A DNA stretch of 64,000 bases, from NCBI RefSeq assembly GCF_015210005.1, contig NZ_MU158698.1:1757611-1821610 (forward strand), in the 5' to 3' direction. Every line of letters starts with the position of its first letter. The stretch's first letter is position 1. The stretch is from Sphingobacterium hungaricum (GTDB lineage: Bacteria > Bacteroidota > Bacteroidia > Sphingobacteriales > Sphingobacteriaceae). The notes under the pieces were generated by a model. The model was not told the origin of the DNA. It searched no databases and worked only from the letters and a program-made list of their open reading frames with translations. This document shows, one piece after another, positions 17,019 through 25,754 of the stretch. The translations under genes were made by a program, and so were the position numbers.

Positions 17019-18632
17019 TTATTTTAATGCTTTCTTGTTTGCCAAAGAAGCGGCTACAAAGCTAACAAAAAGTGGGTGAGGATTTGCAACTGTTGACTTT
17101 AATTCTGGATGAAATTGCCCAGCAACAAAAAACGGATGGTCTTTTAGCTCAACAATTTCCACTAATCCCGTCTTCGGATTGATGCCAGACGCAATCATTC
17201 CTGCTTCTTCGTACTGTTTTAAATAAGCATTATTGAATTCATAGCGATGTCTGTGGCGTTCTGAAATTTTGGCTTTGCCATAAATTGCATGTGCTTTGGT
17301 GCCTTTTTTAATTTCACAATCATAAGCACCCAAACGCATCGTTCCGCCCATGTTTGTAATGTTTTTTTGCTCTTCCATTAAATTGATGACCGGATGTTTT
17401 GTTTTTTCATCCATCTCAAAGCTATTTGCATTTTTTAATTTCAGCACATTTCTGCCAAATTCAATCACTGAACATTGCATTCCTAAACAAATACCGAAGA
17501 AAGGAATTTTATGTTCACGTACATATTGAATAGCCGCAAGTTTCCCTTCCAGACCACGCTCGCCAAAACCTGGAGCAACTAAAACGCCATCTAAATGTTT
17601 TAACTTATCGTGTACATGCTCAGCGTCCAAACTTTCGGCTGCGATAAATTTCAGTTTTACTTTCGTTTCATTTGCAGAACCAGCGTGAATAAAGGACTCC
17701 GTAATTGATTTGTATGCGTCAGGCAATTCAACATATTTACCAACTAAACCAATGTTTACTTCATTCGTTGGATTTTTTAATTTGCCTAAAAATGTTTTCC
17801 AGCTTTCTAAATCCGGTTCGTTTTTGGTCGATAATTTTAGTTTTGCCAGAACAGTTTTGTCCAACTGCTCTTTCAGCATATTTAATGGAACGTCATAAAT
17901 AGTTGGCGCATCAATCGATTCAACAACCGCATTGATATTCACATTACAGAATAAAGCCAATTTTTTGCGGATATCCTGATTCAATTTATGTTCGGTACGG
18001 CAAACCAGAATGTCCGGCTGAATACCATATTCCAATAATGTCTTAACAGAATGTTGTGTAGGCTTGGTTTTTAATTCACCGGCTGCGGCCAAATAAGGAA
18101 TTAATGTCAAATGGATTACCAACGAATCATTGCTTCCCAATTCCCAGCGCAACTGGCGTACGGCTTCGATAAACGGCAAGGACTCAATATCGCCGACTGT
18201 TCCGCCCAACTCCGTGATGACGATGTCATACTCACCTGTCTCACCCAATAATTGCATGCGGCGTTTGATTTCGTCCGTGATGTGTGGAACAACCTGCACC
18301 GTTTTGCCTAAATAAGCGCCTGCACGTTCTTGTTCGATTACTTGTTTGTAGATTCTGCCAGTGGTCACATTGTTGGCTTGCGAAGTTGCAACGTTCAAAA
18401 AACGTTCGTAATGACCTAAATCTAAGTCGGTTTCGGCGCCATCTTCCGTTACGTAACATTCGCCATGTTCATAGGGATTCAATGTTCCTGGGTCAATGTT
18501 AATGTAAGGGTCGAACTTTTGGATGGTTACTTTAAAACCACGCGCTTGAAGAAGTTTTGCTAAAGAAGCAGCAATGATGCCTTTCCCTAACGACGAAGTT
18601 ACGCCGCCCGTAACAAAAATATATTTAGTCAT
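17019..18632 (-). CDS. pyrG: CTP synthase
   Basis: ATP- and glutamine-dependent conversion of UTP to CTP; 537 residues. The start at 18632 gives '[19 protein letters not shown]', the invariant N-terminus with its P-loop. A longer open frame to 18704 adds residues no family member has. The synthetase domain (to ~270) shows '[20 protein letters not shown]'. The class I glutamine amidotransferase domain shows '[10 protein letters not shown]' (nucleophile Cys) and 'GQFHPEL' (His-Glu). It precedes yidC in the same direction. Confidence 0.96.
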   Translation of the reverse strand: MTKYIFVTGGVTSSLGKGIIAASLAKLLQARGFKVTIQKFDPYINIDPGTLNPYEHGECYVTEDGAETDLDLGHYERFLNVATSQANNVTTGRIYKQVIEQERAGAYLGKTVQVVPHITDEIKRRMQLLGETGEYDIVITELGGTVGDIESLPFIEAVRQLRWELGSNDSLVIHLTLIPYLAAAGELKTKPTQHSVKTLLEYGIQPDILVCRTEHKLNQDIRKKLALFCNVNINAVVESIDAPTIYDVPLNMLKEQLDKTVLAKLKLSTKNEPDLESWKTFLGKLKNPTNEVNIGLVGKYVELPDAYKSITESFIHAGSANETKVKLKFIAAESLDAEHVHDKLKHLDGVLVAPGFGERGLEGKLAAIQYVREHKIPFFGICLGMQCSVIEFGRNVLKLKNANSFEMDEKTKHPVINLMEEQKNITNMGGTMRLGAYDCEIKKGTKAHAIYGKAKISERHRHRYEFNNAYLKQYEEAGMIASGINPKTGLVEIVELKDHPFFVAGQFHPELKSTVANPHPLFVSFVAASLANKKALK

Positions 18633-18701
18633 TATTTGTGTGAATTTTCTATAGCATACCTGTAGAAATAGTGCTACAATCTCTGCTATATGTACGGGAT
18701 A

Positions 18702-18709
18702 CAAAGATA
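18702..18709 (-). promoter_or_regulatory. -7 promoter element for pyrG
   Basis: The minus strand reads TATCTTTG, an exact TAnnTTTG, about 70 bases before the pyrG ATG. This supports the shorter start at 18632, because a start at 18704 would overlap the promoter. Confidence 0.5.
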
Positions 18710-18763
18710 AGATTATTTTCTTACTTTTGGCAGTAAAAGTAAATTAGCAAGCAGAAGATGTTA

Positions 18764-18786
18764 AGCCGAAAGGTAATCTTTCGGCT
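18764..18786 (-). terminator. Stem-loop at the end of the glycosidase-like gene
   Basis: Nine-bp perfect arms AGCCGAAAG / CTTTCGGCT with a 5-nt loop, overlapping the stop codon at 18785. The following T-run is short (TTAAC), so termination is weak or Rho-assisted. Confidence 0.5.
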
Positions 18787-19858
18787 ATTTCAATGATTTT
18801 AAAAGTTCAATAGTTTCATTATCAAATTCTTGTTCCCCAAATAAAGAAACACCCGCTGCACCATTCGATTTTGCTAATTTAATTCCAGTTTTTAGCTCTG
18901 CTAAATCTTTGAAATCCGGCAAATACAATCCTGCATACAGAGGGAATTTATTGTTTAAAGCATCCACGCCTTCATGAACGGCTTGACCAATCCAGCTCAC
19001 CGGTTCTTTATAAAAGCCATGATAAATCATTGGAAATACGCCCGACAAGTTCCAATGCGTCCAATCCTGACGGACAATTCGTTTGGCTAAATCAGGTGTT
19101 GGAAACACGGCTGCGGTGAGCGGTTTTTCGTATTCCTTTGCTACATCGGCAATGCGATTCACAATTTTATTGATTTGACGGTATCGAAATGCTTTCCATG
19201 ACAAACTTTGGTCAGGGCGCTGCACTTGGTCAATATCAATTCCTGTTTCATCTAAAAATGCTTTCTTGCTGAATTTGCTATAACAAAAATCATAATCCGG
19301 AAGTTCGGATGATTGGTCCAATTGATAATTGTCCCAAAGGTTTACAGGCAGAACCACATCTGGATACCGAATGTAATCCAAATGCAAACCATCGACATCT
19401 TCTTTTTCTAGCTGTTCGCGCGCTTTGTCCTCTAAATATTTGGGCACATCGGGATGAGAGGGGCAAAGAAAACGATAGTAGCCCACGTAAGGCGGTTCAG
19501 TCGCACATGACTTTCCTGAACGACTTACCGCATAATATTCGGGATGTTTTTCCAGCAATTCTTTTTCGCCTCGGTTCATCGTCCACATCCATCGATGGGT
19601 TTCCAATCCAAATTCTTTGGCAAGCTGAAAATGTTTTGGGCTGTAATCTTCAAAAAATAATCCCCTGACTCCTGCTTCTTTAAATGTTGCGTAGCGTTTC
19701 TTCAAATCGCTTTCCGAATCCTTTTGATTCGGCCTATTCCATAGCCAATAGTCAAAAGTTAGCCGCTGTTCTTGCGGATTTGCGAAAGCTAAATTTGGCA
19801 GATTTAAAGCTAGCATGCCACCTAGGGAATTTTTTATAAAGTTTCTTCTATTGCTCAT
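18785..19858 (-). CDS. Exported family 10-like (GHL/DUF187-type) glycosyl hydrolase
   Basis: 357 residues. The N-terminus 'SNRRNFIKNSLGGML' fits a twin-arginine signal (RRxF). The mature protein has a TIM-barrel pattern: 'FKEAGVRGLFFEDY', then 'DVDGLHLDYIRYPDV', the hallmark of the GHL10/DUF187 group, then 'GVFPMIYHGFYKE' and 'GAAGVSLFGEQEF'. It probably acts on a polysaccharide or cell-wall glycan in the periplasm; the substrate is unknown. It lies 12 bp after the CBM9-like gene, so the two form an operon. Confidence 0.8.
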   Translation of the reverse strand: MSNRRNFIKNSLGGMLALNLPNLAFANPQEQRLTFDYWLWNRPNQKDSESDLKKRYATFKEAGVRGLFFEDYSPKHFQLAKEFGLETHRWMWTMNRGEKELLEKHPEYYAVSRSGKSCATEPPYVGYYRFLCPSHPDVPKYLEDKAREQLEKEDVDGLHLDYIRYPDVVLPVNLWDNYQLDQSSELPDYDFCYSKFSKKAFLDETGIDIDQVQRPDQSLSWKAFRYRQINKIVNRIADVAKEYEKPLTAAVFPTPDLAKRIVRQDWTHWNLSGVFPMIYHGFYKEPVSWIGQAVHEGVDALNNKFPLYAGLYLPDFKDLAELKTGIKLAKSNGAAGVSLFGEQEFDNETIELLKSLK

Positions 19859-19870
19859 TGTTCAAAATAA

Positions 19871-20962
19871 TTAATTGGTATTTCCTTTACTGTCAATCAC
19901 AAAATGCGCATCGCTGTGCCTGTTTTTTAATGTTATTCTATAAAAATCCAACTGCTTGTCAGTCGTGATATCAACGATATAATCTGATAGCTTACTGGCG
20001 ATAAACTCCTCGTAGCCGTTTAGTTTTTTTAAGTCATCTGCATATTTTTTTGTTGCATTAAAATGCAATTGCTGCAGATAATGGATATTCCATGCAAGTT
20101 TTTTGATTTCGTAGGTGGAAGGTAATTTTGCTGGCTTATCCAATGATTCAACAAACTGAACATAACCCCAACGCTCCGGATAATGCATATTGATAATGCC
20201 AATTGGCGACCAAACCCAATTATCTTCTTCTACAATTTTTCCATTTGTCTTTTTGCGTTGATAAACGCCGTTTTCAAGCGCATGTTCCCATTGAACTCTA
20301 GAGAAATTGATTTGCCAATGGCTATTCAATGGAGGCGTTTTTGATTTTCCGAAGGACAGAATCGATTCGAATGGGATTGCTATTTCGACTGACCAGTATT
20401 TGTCTTTATCTTTTGCATTATTCAATGTCCCTTCGTTGTGGACTGCTGTTTTCAAGCCCTTTAAATCCCAATGGATTAATGCTTCTCCATTAAAGCGATA
20501 CGGTTTTGTCATCACCAAATCCAAAATTGTATTTAAAGGATTCACTTCAATCTCATAATAAGTTGCATGTTGGAGGAATGGTTTGATAAAGACTTCGAAA
20601 TCGTTGTTTAGGTAAATAATTTCATCGTGTTTATCAATGTCAGCCCAGATATGGGGCTCTTCCAGCTCCGCGTAGATATATAGGTATTGATTGTCCCATA
20701 ACATTTTCAATTTTGTCGGATAGGTTGGCTTTTGCGCTTGCGAACCACGGATATCGACAAAATCGGATGACCACGCCGCGCGTTCCCAGACTGCTTCGTC
20801 AGCTTTTCCATCTACCGTTATTCTTTCATTTACCTTTAAGGCCGAATAGGTGAGCGGTTCGCTTTGCATGGCTCTTATCTGTTCGATACTGTGCTGCGCA
20901 ATGGCCTGTTGAGCCATAAAGCCACATAAAAAACAAAGTAAGGAACATGTAGATTTTGTCAT
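19871..20962 (-). CDS. Secreted carbohydrate-binding family 9-like protein
   Basis: 363 residues with a signal peptide ending about 'QQAIAQ'. 'ITVDGKADEAVWERAAWSSDFVD' is the opening of a CBM9-type beta-sandwich. 'NDFEVFIKP', 'YEIEVNPLNTILDL' and 'WQINFSRVQWEH' follow in the usual order, and 'MHYPERWGYVQF' closes the domain near residue 268. A helical C-terminal tail of ~90 residues follows. It is paired with the glycosidase-like gene; together they probably bind and cut the same glycan. The divergent aldo-keto reductase starts 88 bp away. Confidence 0.8.
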   Translation of the reverse strand: MTKSTCSLLCFLCGFMAQQAIAQHSIEQIRAMQSEPLTYSALKVNERITVDGKADEAVWERAAWSSDFVDIRGSQAQKPTYPTKLKMLWDNQYLYIYAELEEPHIWADIDKHDEIIYLNNDFEVFIKPFLQHATYYEIEVNPLNTILDLVMTKPYRFNGEALIHWDLKGLKTAVHNEGTLNNAKDKDKYWSVEIAIPFESILSFGKSKTPPLNSHWQINFSRVQWEHALENGVYQRKKTNGKIVEEDNWVWSPIGIINMHYPERWGYVQFVESLDKPAKLPSTYEIKKLAWNIHYLQQLHFNATKKYADDLKKLNGYEEFIASKLSDYIVDITTDKQLDFYRITLKNRHSDAHFVIDSKGNTN

Positions 20963-21050
20963 ACGAAATTAATATAGGGATTATTCAATAAATTTTACCG
21001 CTAAAGACGGAAAAATATTGACGATATTCGTGTAACAATTAAATCGCAAT

Positions 21051-22040
21051 ATGGAATATAGAAGAATGGGTAAAACCGGTTTGCAATTAAGCGCCTTGTC
21101 CTTTGGATCTTGGGTGACTTTCGCTCGGCAAACCGATGATGCAGCCAACGACCGATTAATGTCGATTGCATACGATGCTGGAGTAAATTTCTTTGATAAT
21201 GCTGAGGTGTATTCTTCAGGAAAATCAGAAGAAATGATGGGCCGAATTTTAAAGGCAAAGGATTGGGAACGCAGTTCGTATAGCGTTTCGAGCAAAGCTT
21301 TTTTCGGATGGCGAGGGAAAGACAATAAGCCAAACCAGACGGGTCTTAGCCGGAAGCATTTGATGGAAGCGTGCGAAGAAGCTTTACAGCGTTTGCAGGT
21401 AGAATACTTGGATATTTTTTATTGCCACCGTCCGGATAAGCACGTTCCGATTGAAGAAGTTGTCCGCACAATGAATATCTTAATCCAGCAAGGGAAAATT
21501 TTTTATTGGGGAACGAGTGAATGGTCCGCTGCCGAAATCGTGGAGGCGCATTTAGTTGCGAAGCAATATGGATTGGAAGGTCCATCTGTCGAACAGCCAG
21601 AATATAATTTATTCAATCGCCAAAAGATGGAATCTGATTATCTGACGGTATTTAATAATATCGGCATGGGAACGACCATTTGGAGTCCTTTAGCTTCTGG
21701 GCTTTTGACCGGAAAATACAATCAAGGAATTCCCGAAGGTTCTCGTCTATCGCTGGAAGGCTACGAATGGCTGAAGGACAAATCCATATTGGATTCGAAA
21801 ATTCAGAAAGTCATCGAGTTAGGAAAGTATGCTGCAGAATTAGAAGCAAGCCTTCCGGTCTTGGCGGTTGCTTGGTGTATTAAAAATCCAAATGTCACGA
21901 CTGCGATTTTGGGAGCGACGAAGGAAAGCCAGTTAACAGAAACGCTAAAAGCGATTGACTTTTTGCCTAACTTGACGGTTGAGGTCATGGCAAAGATTGA
22001 TGCGATTGTTGGGACTAAGCCCATCCTGCCGGAATATTAA
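21051..22040 (+). CDS. Aldo/keto reductase, Kv-beta/YghZ-like
   Basis: NADPH-dependent (beta/alpha)8 oxidoreductase of 329 residues. 'FFDNAEVYSSGKSEEMMG' carries the catalytic Asp and Tyr, 'SVSSKAFFGW' the Lys and 'DIFYCHRPDKH' the His. 'AVAWCIKNPNVTTAILGATKESQL' is the cofactor-binding end. The length and 'MEYRRMGKTGLQLSALSFGSW'-type start place it with potassium-channel beta-subunit-like reductases, which reduce reactive aldehydes such as methylglyoxal. It is monocistronic, with a terminator shared with rplS. Confidence 0.9.
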   Translation: MEYRRMGKTGLQLSALSFGSWVTFARQTDDAANDRLMSIAYDAGVNFFDNAEVYSSGKSEEMMGRILKAKDWERSSYSVSSKAFFGWRGKDNKPNQTGLSRKHLMEACEEALQRLQVEYLDIFYCHRPDKHVPIEEVVRTMNILIQQGKIFYWGTSEWSAAEIVEAHLVAKQYGLEGPSVEQPEYNLFNRQKMESDYLTVFNNIGMGTTIWSPLASGLLTGKYNQGIPEGSRLSLEGYEWLKDKSILDSKIQKVIELGKYAAELEASLPVLAVAWCIKNPNVTTAILGATKESQLTETLKAIDFLPNLTVEVMAKIDAIVGTKPILPEY

Positions 22041-22053
22041 GGGATAAAAGGCT

Positions 22054-22099
22054 ATAAAACAAAAGAGGCTGATTATGAAATCAGCCTCTTTTGTTTTAT
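22054..22099. terminator. Bidirectional terminator between the reductase gene and rplS
   Basis: Twenty-bp perfect arms (22054-22073 and 22080-22099; core AAAAGAGGCTGAT / ATCAGCCTCTTTT) with a 6-nt loop and T/A flanks on both strands. Confidence 0.9.
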
Positions 22100-22115
22100 G
22101 TCTAACGCAGTAAAA

Positions 22116-22463
22116 TTATACACGTCTAGTTTTGATACGAGCTGCTTTACCAGTAAGACCACGTAGATAAAATAATTTAGCACGACGAACTTTACCGTAG
22201 CTATTTACAACAATTTTATCAATGTTTGGTGAGTTAATAGGGAAAATACGCTCAACGCCAATTCCGTTAGAAATTTTACGTACTGTAAAGGTCGCATTCA
22301 CACCTGCACTATTTAATTGGATAACCACACCTTGGTAAACCTGAACACGTTCTTTGTTTCCTTCGCGAATTTTATAATGAACGCTGATGGTATCTCCTGC
22401 TTTAAAAGCGGGAATTTCATTTCTTACTACCGCTTGTTCTTCTACAAATTTTACTAAATCCAT
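22116..22463 (-). CDS. rplS: 50S ribosomal protein L19
   Basis: 115 residues, the usual length. '[31 protein letters not shown]' and '[26 protein letters not shown]' are characteristic. '[21 protein letters not shown]' closes the protein. It lies at the subunit interface of the ribosome. It stands alone here, without the usual rimM/trmD neighbours. Confidence 0.97.
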   Translation of the reverse strand: MDLVKFVEEQAVVRNEIPAFKAGDTISVHYKIREGNKERVQVYQGVVIQLNSAGVNATFTVRKISNGIGVERIFPINSPNIDKIVVNSYGKVRRAKLFYLRGLTGKAARIKTRRV

Positions 22464-22549
22464 GATTTCGAGTATTATTAACGACTTTTATCCTGTAAAA
22501 ATCGGAATGCAATATTACAGCTTTTTTTTGATTTAATAAAACAATTTTT

Positions 22550-22557
22550 CAAATATA
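22550..22557 (-). promoter_or_regulatory. -7 promoter element for rplS
   Basis: The minus strand reads TATATTTG, matching TAnnTTTG, 86 bases before the rplS ATG, which leaves an ~80-nt leader. No clear -33 element is visible. The rest of the 300-bp gap to the tRNA holds nothing else I can identify. Confidence 0.45.
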
Positions 22558-22703
22558 TTTTTCTCGCCGCTATTCTCTCGGAATGGATGGCATGCTTAGG
22601 ATGAATATAGGGCGATTGCTGGGCAATATTCCATTCAGAAAAACGAAATTAAAAATTAATTCGCATAAAATGAGGATTTTAGTCATGAGATGAAAAATAT
22701 CTC

Positions 22704-22733
22704 TTGACATGTATGATTATTGCCGTATATTTG
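22704..22733 (+). promoter_or_regulatory. Promoter of tRNA-Pro
   Basis: TTGACA at 22704-22709 and TATATTTG at 22726-22733. The TTG and TAnnTTTG boxes are 19 bases apart, the textbook Bacteroidota arrangement. The mature tRNA starts 31 bases downstream of the -7 box. Confidence 0.8.
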
Positions 22734-22763
22734 TGCCACAGAAAACAAAAGGGGATACCTTTT

Positions 22764-22837
22764 CGGGGTGTAGCGTAGCCCGGTATCGCGCCACATTTGG
22801 GATGTGGAGGTCGTAGGTTCGAATCCTGCCACCCCGA
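22764..22837 (+). tRNA. tRNA-Pro (anticodon UGG)
   Basis: 74 bases. The acceptor arms CGGGGTG / CACCCCG pair perfectly, with discriminator A. The D-arm region is TAGCGTAGCCCGGTATCGC. The anticodon stem CCACA / TGTGG carries loop TTTGGGA, giving anticodon TGG. The T-arm reads GTAGGTTCGAATCCTGC. CCA is not encoded (A then CAA). An accessory patch starts directly after its terminator. Confidence 0.97.
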
Positions 22838-22838
22838 C

Positions 22839-22868
22839 AAAAAGCTCTAACGAAAGTTAGGGCTTTTT
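22839..22868 (+). terminator. Terminator of tRNA-Pro
   Basis: AAAAAGCTCTAAC / GTTAGGGCTTTTT stem with one G-T wobble and a GAAA tetraloop, then a T-run, two bases after the tRNA. Confidence 0.88.
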
Positions 22869-22894
22869 TTGTTTTTGGGTATTTTTGGGGAAAT

Positions 22895-23080
22895 GTGCAA
22901 GCATGTTGGAAAAGGAGGGTAGTCAATATTAACCTATTAGATGTTATAGATTTGGGAGTTGGAGTGATAGGTTTAGGTACAACAGGGTTAGTTGCAACGG
23001 GTCTGGTTTCCAATTCTATCGGTTGGGGTATTGGTGTAGGAGTTACTCCATATTTTGTAGGACGATGGTATTTGATTTAA
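22895..23080 (+). pseudogene. Remnant of a larger gene, possibly the tail of an Rhs-type protein
   Basis: An open stretch of 61 codons from GTG, with no usual start nearby. The peptide is glycine-rich and hydrophobic ('LLDVIDLGVGVIGLGTTG', 'SIGWGIGVGVTPYFVGRWYLI'). That composition resembles the membrane-active linker found just before the variable C-terminal toxins of Rhs/YD-repeat proteins. No Rhs repeat precedes it, because a tRNA gene sits there, so only the 3' end would remain. A free-standing small hydrophobic protein is the alternative. The call rests on composition and position only. Confidence 0.35.
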
Positions 23081-23095
23081 TAAAAGACTAAGAAA

Positions 23096-23508
23096 ATGAG
23101 ATTATATTACAGAATTTGGGTCGATGCTATAGTTAAACTACGTTCTCGTCCAGAGAATGTAGGAATGTGGAAATTTTTTGCCATGGCTTTTATGTCTATG
23201 TCAATGGCAATAAATTTTATGTTTATTGAGACTATTATTGGAAGGTACATTATTCAAAGATCATTTACAGTATAGATGTAGATATTTTTCCTGGAACTAT
23301 TTTAAATTCTTTTACCAGCTTTTTTATTTTATATCTGTTACCAATGCTATTGCTAAATTACTTTTTGATTTTTTATAGGAACAGGTATGAGGAACTAATT
23401 GACAAGTATGAATACCGTGATGGTAAGCTGTTTATAACCTACTTTTTATTGTCGCTGTTTGTGCCGTTATTGCTGTTGTACGTTGGGATTTTTGTGAGCA
23501 GAATATAA
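23096..23508 (+). pseudogene. Frameshifted gene for a small membrane protein
   Basis: Two frames give one coherent protein. Frame one runs from ATG 23096 ('MRLYYRIWVDAIVKLRSRPENVG', first membrane helix 'FFAMAFMSMSMAINFMFI') to a TAG at 23273. The adjacent frame, readable from about 23260, continues 'YSIDVDIFPGTILNSF', helix 'FFILYLLPMLLLNYFLIFY', 'NRYEELIDKYEYRDGKLF' and a third helix 'FLLSLFVPLLLLYVGIFV' to TAA at 23506. The total length is not a multiple of three, as expected for a 1-base deletion or a 2-base insertion near 23258-23272. Function unknown; it follows the Rhs-like remnant by 15 bases. Confidence 0.7.
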
Positions 23509-23966
23509 AAGATGCTCCATAAACAAAGAGTCTTCACAATAAAAAGTTTGCAGTGCCCCAAGAAAGTGTCTAACTTTTTGTGAGGAATGCGCTGGTTTTA
23601 CAACAGAAATGCATAAGAAACAGTTTCGGCATCAGTACATGCAGGCGCAACAATTGTGGAAAGTCCAAAAACAAAACCCTGAACACAAATTCTTGCTTAT
23701 GTGAGGGATATCGACGGATTTCTTATAGAGATTTGTACAGCAATGAGCTAACGAAAATGACCGAAATAATTATTTAGCTTTTCAATAAAAGTATCGAAAA
23801 ATGCTTATTTTTATTTCGCCAATTAGAAATTTTTAATGTAGAATTTTAGTTTACAATAGTTCGATATATTTACTAATGGTCTCTACGCAATTCGATTGTA
23901 GGATTTATTTGGCGAAATTATGTTGAGTAAAAAGTAGTTGCCTGCAATGCATAGAAAGACATCTCA
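23509..23966. other. Non-coding gap after the decayed genes
   Basis: 458 bases. Short open stretches occur on the + strand (e.g. 23606-23701) but none has a convincing start, composition or family look. I see no IS ends, no copy of the tRNA 3' end and no clear promoter. Confidence 0.5.
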
Positions 23967-24485
23967 ATGAATAAAATCACTGACATAAACCAAGGAGACT
24001 TACTGGCATTCAAAGCAAATGACGAAAAGTATAGAGTTTTACTTTGCACAAGTACTATTAAAGAGAAAAGTCCGCAGAGTTTTGCTTTTGCTGCTTTGAC
24101 TTATAATGACAGAGAAAAACCAACTGCTGAAAAAATTCTGAGTTGTGAATTTTGGGGAATAGGGAATTCAAATAACGACTATTTTAAATATTCCGAAATT
24201 GAACTAAATCAAATGTGGAATATACATCCCGAGACAAAACCGTATTTTTTAGGCTCATATGGATTTGTAATTTGGAGAAAAGACTTTATGAAATTTAGAC
24301 ACAATTTTGAAGTTATTGGCGACCTGAAAATTGTTGAAAATCTTGATAAAAATGGCAATGGAGGAATGAATGTAAGTGATTGGAATCTTATTAAAGACTT
24401 TTTTACCGACAAAATAAATTCTGTTTTAACTGGTAGGGGGCAGAAGACTTTTAGGCTAAAGGCAATAATAAAGAACGAACAATAA
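23967..24485 (+). CDS. Uncharacterised protein (172 aa)
   Basis: A soluble protein with no signal peptide or membrane helix. It begins 'MNKITDINQGDLLAFKAND', with a lone beta-rich opening ('KYRVLLCTSTIKEKSPQSFAFAAL') that resembles small SH3-like or Immunity-type folds, and ends in a charged helix. I do not recognise a family. It is the first intact gene of a same-strand series of unrelated small genes (23967-27497) separated by similar non-coding spacers. Confidence 0.65.
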   Translation: MNKITDINQGDLLAFKANDEKYRVLLCTSTIKEKSPQSFAFAALTYNDREKPTAEKILSCEFWGIGNSNNDYFKYSEIELNQMWNIHPETKPYFLGSYGFVIWRKDFMKFRHNFEVIGDLKIVENLDKNGNGGMNVSDWNLIKDFFTDKINSVLTGRGQKTFRLKAIIKNEQ

Positions 24486-24623
24486 GTGGAAAATGGTAAA
24501 GCACAAGCAGGTTACATTGTAATGCCAAAAGCGGCGCTGAACGGTTTCGATTGAGCCTTTGTGCTAAAAATCCCCGCCTTCGGCAATACCCGAAATGTTA
24601 GCTGTAAGCTTCAGAAAAACTAA
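24478..24623 (+). other. Cassette-like spacer A
   Basis: It starts with AACAA (24478-24482, overlapping the end of the preceding gene). GCACAA / TTGTGC arms lie at 24501-24506 and 24559-24564, and an inner TTACA-t-TGTAA hairpin at 24512-24522. The shared word TTTCGATTG is at 24545-24553. The spacer ends GAAATGTTAGCTG shortly before the next ATG. It is more GC-rich than the genes around it. Confidence 0.5.
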
Positions 24624-25163
24624 ATGAAACAAGAATTAGACAAAATATTTGAGTTAGAAGAACAAAAGAATTTTGATGAAGTTTATGAACTTTATCAAAA
24701 TCTGTATTCAGAAAATAAATTTGAATACGAAGTTTGGAAAAATTTTTACTTTTTCTTGTGGACTGCAATTGAAGATGCTCCAAATGAATTTCAAGAAAAA
24801 ATTGAAATTAGAAAATTAATGCAACAAATGTATGATGATGGCAAAAGTAAGTTTTCTGAAATAGCAGATTTTAATTTTATCGCTGGATATACAGTTTCAA
24901 TATTTCCATATGAATATGGAGATTATGATGATTTAGAAAGAGAAGCTAACCAATTGCTGAAAAAAGTAACAGAACTTGAACCTGAAAACATAATATATAG
25001 GTTAGCATATTTTGGAAGCATTGAAAACGTTGACAAACAAATGTACAGAAAGTTAGAAATCGAAGCTTCACCAATAGTTTTGAAAATATTTAACGGAAAA
25101 GGAACGTTAAATAAATATGTTAAGCAAGCTCTAAATCGAATTGACAGGAAAGCCTATCGCTAA
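24624..25163 (+). CDS. Uncharacterised helical protein (179 aa), TPR-like
   Basis: Almost entirely alpha-helical and acidic: 'LDKIFELEEQKNFDEVYELYQNLY', then 'LEREANQLLKKVTELEPENIIYRLAYFG'. The latter resembles a TPR unit, so a tetratricopeptide-type solenoid is plausible. No signal or membrane segment. The stop codon falls inside the AACAA start of the next spacer. No function can be assigned. Confidence 0.65.
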   Translation: MKQELDKIFELEEQKNFDEVYELYQNLYSENKFEYEVWKNFYFFLWTAIEDAPNEFQEKIEIRKLMQQMYDDGKSKFSEIADFNFIAGYTVSIFPYEYGDYDDLEREANQLLKKVTELEPENIIYRLAYFGSIENVDKQMYRKLEIEASPIVLKIFNGKGTLNKYVKQALNRIDRKAYR

Positions 25164-25283
25164 CAAGGGTTTTGCTTCAGGCGGGCTGATGTGCAAACTG
25201 AGAGATGTGCGCTTCGATTGCCCCAGCATCGTTAAGCCCTGAAGTGTTGTGCAGAATTTCTAGAGCAATTAGAACAAAAAATT
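25162..25283 (+). other. Cassette-like spacer B with bulged stem
   Basis: Starts AACAAGGGTTTTG (25162). The stem CTTCAG-[gcg]-GGCT (25175-25187) pairs with AGCC-CTGAAG (25235-25244), leaving three unpaired bases on one side, a shape that recalls the extra-helical bases of integron attC sites. The shared word GCTTCGATTG is at 25211-25220. The end GAAGTGTTGTGCAG aligns with the end of spacer A. Confidence 0.5.
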
Positions 25284-25754
25284 ATGAGTTTTACAAAAAT
25301 TATATTTACATCAATCTTTGTTTTTGGCATAGGCATTTTCCAGATAACAAATAATTCAAAGACAAAATCAGAATACGAAAAATCTAACGGTTCTATCGAA
25401 TATCTTGGAAAAGAATTTGAAAATTTACCAAACAGACACAAAGGTGACTATAGATATTTAAAAATCACAACTTATCCATACCTTTTTGAAATTTACGAAC
25501 CGAACAGCGAACCAACAGAAAAGAAGATTGACGATTTAAAACTCGGTGATGTTATCGAAATCTACTACTATGAAGTTCCGAAAACAAAAACGGAGGGAAT
25601 TAATAGATTCGCCCAGTTTATCGACATGGAGGGTAAACCTTATTTCATTCGTAATGCATTTCAAAAGCAGTTAGGGTACGTGCTAATCGGACTTTGTGTG
25701 CTTTTGAACGTGTTTGGATTTATACTATTTAAAATTGGAAAAATCAATTGGTAA
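25284..25754 (+). CDS. Uncharacterised two-helix membrane protein (156 aa)
   Basis: An N-terminal transmembrane or signal-anchor helix ('IIFTSIFVFGIGIFQI', residues ~4-20) is followed by a ~105-residue extracytoplasmic, beta-rich domain ('YRYLKITTYPYLFEIYEP', 'LGDVIEIYYYEVP'). A second helix near the C-terminus ('LGYVLIGLCVLLNVFGFILF') follows. The middle segment has an OB- or SH3-like alternation. No family recognised. It is flanked on both sides by cassette-like spacers. Confidence 0.65.
   Translation: MSFTKIIFTSIFVFGIGIFQITNNSKTKSEYEKSNGSIEYLGKEFENLPNRHKGDYRYLKITTYPYLFEIYEPNSEPTEKKIDDLKLGDVIEIYYYEVPKTKTEGINRFAQFIDMEGKPYFIRNAFQKQLGYVLIGLCVLLNVFGFILFKIGKINW

Noticed and set aside
18633..18704. 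24-residue N-terminal extension of CTP synthase
   Set aside because: Not found in the family and it would overlap the promoter at 18702.
22717..23013. Minus-strand frame containing 'GGRIRTYDLHIPNVARYRATLHP'
   Set aside because: This is the reverse reading of the tRNA-Pro gene, a known artefact annotated as protein in many genomes; it overlaps the tRNA, its promoter and its terminator.
23580..23777. 65-codon + strand frame after the decayed membrane gene
   Set aside because: Random composition (many Cys, Asn, Arg), no ribosome site, no link to neighbours.
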